This document shows, in pieces, positions 57,120 through 64,000 of a stretch of 64,000 nt of DNA; position 1 is the stretch's first letter, and each line of letters starts with the position of its first letter. Position numbers and translations under genes: made by a program. The notes below the pieces were generated by a model. The model was not told where the DNA came from and made no database searches. It saw nothing but the letters and a program-made list of their open reading frames with translations. The stretch is from Ligustrum vulgare (lineage: Eukaryota > Streptophyta > Magnoliopsida > Lamiales > Oleaceae), in NCBI GenBank assembly GCA_963555705.1, contig OY743172.1, positions 20,211,446-20,275,445 of the forward strand. The letters are read 5' to 3'.

Positions 57120-58483
57120 CATAATATAAGCAGATATACAAAATAGATAAAATTGAAATACACAAAATGCACCCATAATTCTTCTCTATTATTCATACCT
57201 TAATTCAACGTCATCTAATTCTAAAAGATACAATTCATACATGATAGCTTATATCTGTTGAGTAGAATGAAGTTCGAAACTTTAGGAAATTGAATTAGAA
57301 TTCCTTGTAATAGGTGATCAACGCTCATGCTTGAGAGATGAAGAATCAGCAAGTGAAGAGAATCTAATAATATAATTACAATTTTAAATGAAATGTGTTG
57401 TTTGGTTCGAAATAAAATATTTGGTCTTTGAGATAATTAATTGTGCCTAATATTTCATCTTTGAGCTTATGATTTTTTAAATTCTTTGAGCTTTTTTTTT
57501 TTTTTTTAATTCAGTTAATCGGGGACGGGTTTGGGCCGGAGATGGCCATCCCTGTCCCCACCCCTCCCCGATTCGGGGATACCTTTTTATCTCTATTCCC
57601 TTCGTGTCTTCACCTTTGTTCAAGACTCCCCGTTCCATTCGGGTTGGGTACCCATCGGGTTCGGAGATTATCCGTCCCCGTTGCTATCCCTACAATTTTG
57701 AAACCATTAACTTGGATCTACGTGATTTAAGTTACGACTATTTTAAAGTCATACCTTGTTCATTTCTAGCCTCTAGGGACCATGACTATAATTTTATAGG
57801 TCATCAATTTGAAATCGAAAGTAGGGGTTTTTGAATTTCTGTGAAGCAGAATATACATTTTCCTTTCCTTCTATTGTTGCTTATTATATAGGGTCCTATA
57901 ATGAATATTGTGATTGCCAAAATATTGTGCCTTGACGTGGTGTGTTGAATTAACCCTTTATTTAACAATGAATAATGGATTGTATTTTGGTGACTCTGAA
58001 ATTTTCTGTTTGTCTCGTGATTTTACACTTGTTTTAAAGGGTTTTACGAAGTGATATTATCTCGTTACTTTATAATTCCAGTAATATGATTTCTTGTGCA
58101 TCAGCTTGGTTGAGTAGTTTGAATTGGTTAATGGCCATTACAAATTTGGTTGTTGAAATTAATGGCAATAACTTGGTGGGTGGGTTATGATAGTTTCTTT
58201 AGCTACCAAAATGTACGGTCTCCATCTCAAAGTGAATTGAATGTGCAATTATGGGACTTTCTATTTAATGAAGGCCATTACAAACTTGGTTGTCTTGGTG
58301 CCAACAACTTGGTGGGTGGCTTTTAACTTGTAAGGTTCTTGTATAAAAAAATATTTTTACTCCCATCATAATAATTTTTTGTCGGTATCATCATGAATAA
58401 GGAGTGTTAATCATAATAAGGTTGAGATTAAAATACGAACACAAAAATTGGGAATATGAGAACCAAAAATGAGCAAAAATTAA
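57120..58483. other. Non-coding DNA with a worn hAT-type fragment
   Basis: 57519-57692 (GGGGACGGGTTTGGGCCGG ... CCGTCCCCGTTGCTATCCC) looks like a decayed relative of the hAT MITE family A. 58130-58320 has a direct repeat with GGCCATTACAAA(T/C)TTGGTTG. No coding sequence supported. Confidence 0.45.
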
Positions 58484-59459
58484 GGGGTCGTTTTCATTGT
58501 GTTTCGATTTTGAATTTTGGTTGTTTGTTTTGGGATTGTTGAAAACATGTTCTCTTTATAATTTTGGAAAACTGTTTTCAAAAATAAAAAACTGAAAAAT
58601 GCGTTTACTTTGTAATTTTCTGATATATTTATTTTATGATATTTTATATGTAAAAAGTGGTTGATTTGTTGAATTACATTAATTTTAATGTCAATAAATC
58701 ACTTAGTTCTTTATGTCAATAAATTCATCATTAATATTGTTCCAGTTAAACAAAAATTCAACCACATACCAATAAAATCTTAATATGAATTTATATATAA
58801 TGGCAAATAATATTATAAGAACTTCAAGTGAAGGAAGTGTCTAACATTTAAAAAATAAAAAATAAAAAAAATCTTAACATGGATCCATATATAATGACAA
58901 AATAATATAAGAATTTCAAATGAAGGTAGTGTCCCACATTTAAAAATAAATAAATAAATAAATTCTTAATATTGATCTATATATAATGACAAAATAATAT
59001 AAGAATTTCAAGTGAATGAAATGTCTCACATTTACAAAAATAAAAAAATAAAATAAAAAATCTTAACATGTATCTATATATAATGGCAAAATAATATAAG
59101 AATTTCAAGTGAATGTATTATCTCACATTTACAAAAATAAAAATAAAAAATCTTAACATGTATCTATATATAATGGTAAAATAACATAAGAACTTCTAGT
59201 GAATGTAGTATCTCACATTTACAACAAAAAAAAAAAAAATTACCAAAAAAAAAAATTATAAGAAAAAAAAAGTTCAAAACGCAAAACGCACGTTTTGGAT
59301 TTTTTAACACAAAATATCCAAAACGGAATAAATTCGTTTTGAGTTTCCTTTGTATTTTATTTTTGTGTTTTGGAAAACGCATTTCTAAAAATGGGCAAAG
59401 TGAATATATTTTCGATATTTTCGAAAATCAAAAATTCAAAACGGGCTGAAAACATGACC
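58484..59459. mobile_element. Harbinger-like MITE with internal tandem repeats
   Basis: 976 bp, GGGGTCGTTTTC...GAAAACATGACC, exact TAA on both sides (58481-58483, 59460-59462). Inside are five ~90-97-bp units anchored on ATATATAATG (58793, 58887, 58979, 59076, 59166), each with AAGAA(C/T)TTC(A/T)AGTGAA. The outer parts resemble family C. Confidence 0.8.
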
Positions 59460-59696
59460 TAAGGACCTCTCATTTTAATAATAATAAAAAAAAAACTATG
59501 GTAATTATATATTTTTCCCCTAGTGTCAATCAAATAACTCTAATTATTTTATATGTTAAATAACATAATATTTAACTTTGAAAACAATTATTATTTGACT
59601 GTTAAATTTTCAATAAAGAAAGGTTGTTAGAACTACATAAAACATAACTCTCTCCCCATTACAACTTTAAGCTTTTGACAAATTTATGTGTTTGAT

Positions 59697-59862
59697 ATTG
59701 TTTAAAATGAGTTTTTTTGAAATGAATAGTGATTTTTTGGAGAATTGATGGTTGAAATTTGGTTGAAAAGTCCAATATTATGAACTTGACTTTTAATGGA
59801 TGGTTGAGATTGGATACTGTAAAAAAAAATGAGAAATTTTTAATGAAAATCAAACAAAAACA
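59697..59862. mobile_element. Family B-like MITE, inverted and worn
   Basis: TTGTTTAAAATGAG...AAAATCAAACAAAAAC with the interior GGATGGTTGAGATTGGATAC. The ends are degenerate, so this is only likely. Confidence 0.4.
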
Positions 59863-59925
59863 ACGAGTAATAACCAAAATTAATGTTTGCTTAATTGAAA
59901 TTATATATTTCTAAAAATAGGCTAA

Positions 59926-61807
59926 GAGCATCTCCAACCCATTTACTCCATTTTCGAGTAAATTTACACTAAAATTGTGTAATTTTGCACTATTTAGTAA
60001 AGTCATATCCAACCTAGAACTCTAAATTTTACATCAAATGAACAGTAAACTTTATATTCACTTAGCCGTTGGATGAAATTTTTAGCTTGGAATCGTTGTA
60101 TTTGAATCTTACACCTTTATCTTATACACTTCGAGTTGTCACATCATAATCAAAGAAATCACTACCTAGCTGTTGGATGAAATTCTATAGCTTGGAATGT
60201 TGGATTTGAATCTTACACCTTTATCTTGTCTATAAATATGGTATGAAGTTTTACATTATATCTCACACTTAACTTCTTGCAAATCCATCTATTATACTCT
60301 GCGAAATCTTTTCACAATGAGTTCAAGCAAACGAAGTGCGTCATACTCAAATGAAGAAGACAACCATTTATGTCATTTTGGCTTGATATTTCCCAAAATC
60401 CAATTATTGGTATTAACCAATCAAAGGATAAATTCTGGTCTCGAGTTGAGTCTAGCTATAACAGCTCCAAACCAGAATATATCACTCAAAGTCGACCCCT
60501 GAAGTCTTTACAATCTCGAATGTCTGTTATTTTAACCGCTGTTGCTAAGTTGAGGGGATGCGTTCGACAGGTGAAACTTCTTAATCCAAGTGGTGCATCC
60601 GAACAAGATATCGTGAGTATTATATATAATATTTTATTTCACAATCTTATGTTGAATGAGCTCAGAAACTTATTTATTTTCCACAATCTTGCAGATGGAT
60701 CGAGCAAAAATATTGTTTGCACAAGACAAAGCTGAGAAGAAAGGTTTCAAGTTTGATCATATCTGGTACATCCTGAAAGATATTGAAAAGTTTACTAACT
60801 ATGTTAGTACAACATTTCCATACTTTCAAATGGAAAGTGGAAATTTTGCATCGTCACAATCAGAGTCTCCCACTTTCGTTCATCCAACACCTGCATCTCC
60901 TGGATTATCATCGTTTTCTCTTAATCTAGATGAAGATAATAGTGGAGGTTTTATCCAGCGACCCATTGGGGGTCAAAAAAGCAAAAGGAAAAAGAAAAAA
61001 TGATTACGAATATTCAGGTATGATTCAATCAATTGCAGAGAATAATCGGGAAATTACTCAGATTCTAAAGAAAGGAAGTGATAATAGACAAAAAAAAATT
61101 ATGAAATTCAGATGCTTCGAGCTGAAACTGAGTTGAAAAAAGTAGCCGTTGTAAAATTTCGTGAGGAGAATAAAATTTTACTCAAAGACTTAGACTCAAT
61201 ACCAGATCCAAGTCTACGTGAGTTTATTTGAAGCGAACAATTGAGAATTATGGAAAAGAGATCTCAGCAAAGAAGCAAGAAATCTCAAAATAACTCAACT
61301 CAATTCAGTCAATATTTTGATACTCTAGGAGGATCTGGAAATGACTTACCAGATTACTAAATTTTCATAATTTACTTGTCGTATTTTATCATGTCATGTT
61401 TAGTTATCGTGTCGTAATTTTATGTTCATCAAGTATGTAATTTTTTTATTTTTAATCATGGGCAATTTTATTTTAATATTATCATTAGTTGTTATTTATA
61501 TTAAATTAAATTAATTCATTATGTTAATAGAAATAATAACTAATAACAAAGAATATAAATAAATTTTAACCAAACAAAATAATAATAAAAAAATGATTCA
61601 TGGACATAGAAGAAAGAAACAATTTTAATGTACAAAGTTAAGGGCAAAATTGAAAAAAAAAAAAATGAAAATTGGCACGCCATTTGAACATATGGCGTCC
61701 CACCATTCAAAACTCCATTTTGCAGACAGGGATAGCGCTATGTTGGAGGAGGATTTATACTTCAAATTGGTGAAAAACTTCAAAATAAAGATCGGTTAGA
61801 GATGCTC
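59926..61807 (+). mobile_element. PIF/Harbinger element carrying ORF1 only
   Basis: Terminal inverted repeats GAGCATCTCCAACC... and ...TAACCGAT/GGTTAGAGATGCTC with exact 3-bp target duplication TAA (59923-59925, 61808-61810). It contains one Myb/NAM-associated-type gene and no room for a DDE transposase, so it depends on another element for movement. Confidence 0.85.
60317..61360 (+). pseudogene. Harbinger ORF1-type protein (Myb-like / NAM-associated C-terminal), frameshifted
   Basis: Exon 1 starts at 60317 (MSSSKRSASYSNEEDNHLCH) and, after a 1-base shift near 60370, continues FWLDISQNPIIGINQSKDKF, the trihelix/Myb-like segment. An intron 60613-60694 (GTGAGT...CTTGCAG, phase 0) leads to MDRAKILFAQDKAEKKGFKF, a Ser/Pro-rich linker and PxGVKKAKGKRK, the hallmark of the NAM-associated C-terminal region. 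A second shift near 60960 and a third near 61090 follow. The end reads RIMEKRSQQRSKKSQ and stops at 61358-61360. An in-frame TGA also lies near 61230. ORF1 proteins bind element ends and help the transposase. This copy cannot make one. Confidence 0.8.
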
Positions 61808-61810
61808 TAA

Positions 61811-62640
61811 ACGCTTGAACTACCAAATATGGGATATTGTCACAATATTGAGGGTTGAGAGTTGACTCGACAAGTGACAACTAAACTCCATCACTTCACA
61901 ACTAATTAATTCAAATATTACATCCAACTAGTTCTTATGTTGTGTGTGACACATTAGGTTCAGGATGAAAAAAAAAAAACATGAATTATTAATTTGATCT
62001 AATCAAAATAAAATTAATTAAAACTCGCATTTTCAATTAATCATTAATTCTCCTCATTAATTAGTTCGCTTTTGTTGTCCTAGATGTTGCAAAAATGTCA
62101 CGTGGTGTAATAAAATCAACTTGTTCGTTTTATCAAGAAATTATAATTCTTCAGTCAATATGATCTGATCAATCACGAGATAAGGAAGTGTATCAATCTC
62201 GATTATTGATCATATCTTTTATTTAACTTTTAATCAATGAATGTCGAAACTATTTTCTAATCATGAATTTACCTTGAACAAGAATTTTGATATCGACTTA
62301 ACCGAATAACTGTAAGTCATAATCTCTTATTATCTAAAAGCGAAAAATCATATATTGATCATTCACAATCTTTACATTATTCTTGACATACTCGAACGAT
62401 GACGTATTAACAACTCTTTGCATAACTGCATCCGACATCACTAAAGTATATGAATGTTCTCATATAAATAAATATAAATATGAATATCTCAAGTCAAAGG
62501 ATCAACATAATGGATAAGAGATATTTAAACCGCGTGGTGCAGTTCCTATACATCCCGATCAAATTATAAAAGGGGTAATTGGAATTATAAAATAGTTTCC
62601 TGTTATAATCTAACTATACCACAAAATTAATTTCTCGTGC
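61811..62640. other. Upstream region of the glycosyltransferase gene
   Basis: AT-rich, non-coding. GATATTGTCACAATATTGAG is a short inverted repeat, and ACGTGGTG (62100) holds an ACGT core. No other feature is supported. Confidence 0.4.
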
Positions 62641-62647
62641 TATAAGT
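62640..62647 (+). promoter_or_regulatory. TATA box of the glycosyltransferase gene
   Basis: CTATAAGTA in TTCTCGTGCTATAAGTACTA, ~70 bp before the ATG, leaving a short leader of ~40 nt. Confidence 0.6.
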
Positions 62648-62711
62648 ACTAGAACCTCTCCGAAGCTCCAGAACCAACAACTGGTGCGGAAATATTAGAA
62701 AGAGGAGTGAG

Positions 62712-64000
62712 ATGGAGAGTGAGAAAAGAAGTGATCTTCATGTTGTTATGTTTCCATTTTTTGCCTTTGGTCACATCAGCCCGTTTGTGCAGCTATCAAA
62801 CAAGCTCTCCTCTCATGGCGTCAAGGTCTCTTTCTTCTCTGCACCAGCTAATGTTAATCGTATAAGGTCAATGCTCAACGACGCTTCCACCACCCAAATA
62901 ATCCCTCTCACCATCCCGCACGTTGAGGGTCTTCCTCCAGGCGTTGAGAGCACGGCTGAACTAAATCCAATTCAATCTGAACTCCTCAAGGTTGCTCTTG
63001 ATCTTATGCAACCTCAGATTAAAACAATGTTATCACAACTCAAACCCCATTTTGTACTTTTTGATTTTGCTCAAGAATGGCTCCCTAAATTAGCCTCTGA
63101 ATTGGGTACACAATCAGTGTTCTACTCTGTGTTCATTGCTCTCTCGACTGCATTCGTTACTGTTCCAACTAGGCTTCCTGAACCTGGAAGATCTCCCACA
63201 GTTGAAGAAATGAAAGAACCTCCCCCGGGGTTCCCTCAAACCTCTGTCACGTCACTCAGAACATTTGAGGCTCGAGATTCTCTCTACATGTTCAAGCGTT
63301 TTCATGGCAAACCTTGTGTGTATGACCGTGTCCTCTCCGGCCTGCAGGGCTGCTCTGTAATACTCTCCAAGACTTGCAATGAAATGGAAGAGCCTTATAT
63401 AAACTATGTCAAGTCCCAGTTCAAGAAACCAGTTCTTTTAGTCGGTCCAGGAGTCCCGGAGCCTCCACCGGATCATCTAGAGGAGAAATGGGCTAAATGG
63501 TTAGACAAATTTGAAGCCAACTCAGTCATTTACTGTTCCTTTGGGAGTGAAACATTCTTAACCGACGATCAAATTAAAGAACTAGCTTTAGGGCTAGAAC
63601 TCACAGGTCTTCCTTTTTTTCTCGTCTTAAATTTTCCCGGAAATGTTGATGTCTCAACTGAGCTAAAGAGGGCACTTCCTCACGGGTTCTTGGAAAGAGT
63701 GGAAGGTAAAGGAATAATTCACACTGGGTGGGTCCAGCAGCAGCAGATCTTGGCTCACAAAAGTGTGGGATGTTATTTATGTCATGCAGGATTTAGCTCT
63801 GTGATTGAGGCTATTGTGAATGACTGCCAACTAGTTATGTTGCCCCAAAAGGGCGACCAGTTCGTGAATTCTAAGCTAGTAAATGGAGATCTTAAGGCTG
63901 GGGTGGAGGTCAATAGAAGGGATGAAGATGGGTTCTTCGGAAAAGGGGATATTAAGAGTGCTGTTGAAACAGTTATGGTTAACGTTATTAAAGAACCGGG
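62712..64000 (+). CDS. UDP-glycosyltransferase (UGT79-like), 3' end beyond the window
   Basis: 429 codons, uninterrupted, starting MESEKRSDLHVVMFPFFAFG. The catalytic His is His21 (FGHISPF) and the partner Asp is Asp118 (VLFDFAQEW), the GT1 dyad. The sugar-donor box starts at Trp340 (WVQQQQILAHKSVGCYLCHA) and reaches KGDQFVNSKLV. In it, NHCGFGS of typical UGT79 members is CHAGFSS, an unusual variant. Members of this clade add a second sugar to flavonoid glycosides and related compounds in the cytosol; the substrate here cannot be told from the sequence. The start is chosen because it opens the clade's usual N-terminus and a TATA box lies ~70 bp upstream. About 25-35 codons are missing at the end. 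Confidence 0.93.
   Translation, partial: MESEKRSDLHVVMFPFFAFGHISPFVQLSNKLSSHGVKVSFFSAPANVNRIRSMLNDASTTQIIPLTIPHVEGLPPGVESTAELNPIQSELLKVALDLMQPQIKTMLSQLKPHFVLFDFAQEWLPKLASELGTQSVFYSVFIALSTAFVTVPTRLPEPGRSPTVEEMKEPPPGFPQTSVTSLRTFEARDSLYMFKRFHGKPCVYDRVLSGLQGCSVILSKTCNEMEEPYINYVKSQFKKPVLLVGPGVPEPPPDHLEEKWAKWLDKFEANSVIYCSFGSETFLTDDQIKELALGLELTGLPFFLVLNFPGNVDVSTELKRALPHGFLERVEGKGIIHTGWVQQQQILAHKSVGCYLCHAGFSSVIEAIVNDCQLVMLPQKGDQFVNSKLVNGDLKAGVEVNRRDEDGFFGKGDIKSAVETVMVNVIKEP

Overview
The window is nuclear DNA of a flowering plant, most likely a eudicot. It is AT-rich and made largely of transposable elements nested in one another, with only two ordinary host genes: a plant-type, two-domain GTP cyclohydrolase I (29030-31395, +) and the first ~430 codons of a UDP-glycosyltransferase of the UGT79-like sugar-branching type (62712 to the window end, +). 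GT-AG introns, TATA-box promoters, Tat-lineage Ty3 elements, FAR1-type MULEs and hAT/Harbinger MITEs all fit a plant. I see no tRNA, rRNA or CRISPR locus.

Layout. 1-3567: a MITE fragment and a decayed Ac-like hAT transposase (-). 3587-11801: a Mutator-like element with ~240-bp inverted ends. It carries a broken FAR1-type transposase (+), a convergent GRF zinc-finger pseudogene (-), a duplicated block with one MITE-filled and one empty site, foldback elements with tRNA-like cores, an acidic-tailed gene fragment and a promoter-plus-first-exon fragment. 12012-12871: a hAT MITE with a perfect 8-bp target duplication. 13623-27284: a complete but disabled Ty3/gypsy Tat-lineage retrotransposon (TSD CAAAG, LTRs ~2% different). 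It has a solo LTR nested in the integrase, three tandem arrays, and an antisense spliced gene with its own TATA box. 28.6-31.4 kb: GTP cyclohydrolase I with an upstream ORF. 31602-36624: a 5-kb foldback of C-rich then G-rich repeats with MULE-like ends. 36.6-44 kb: further nested MULE and Harbinger-like MITEs. 44.7-49 kb: decayed Ty3 gag cut by a hAT MITE, an LTR-like block and a Copia pol remnant. 50-59.5 kb: non-coding DNA with MITEs and a second solo LTR of the family nested at 19.9 kb. 59926-61807: a PIF/Harbinger element carrying only a Myb/NAM-associated-type ORF1 (frameshifted). 62.6-64 kb: the glycosyltransferase.

The strongest leads are the antisense spliced gene inside the retrotransposon, the 5-kb C-rich/G-rich foldback just downstream of GTP cyclohydrolase I, and the tRNA-cored foldback family. 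Boundaries were read by eye from repeats and target-site duplications. Family names come from motif recognition, without database searches.
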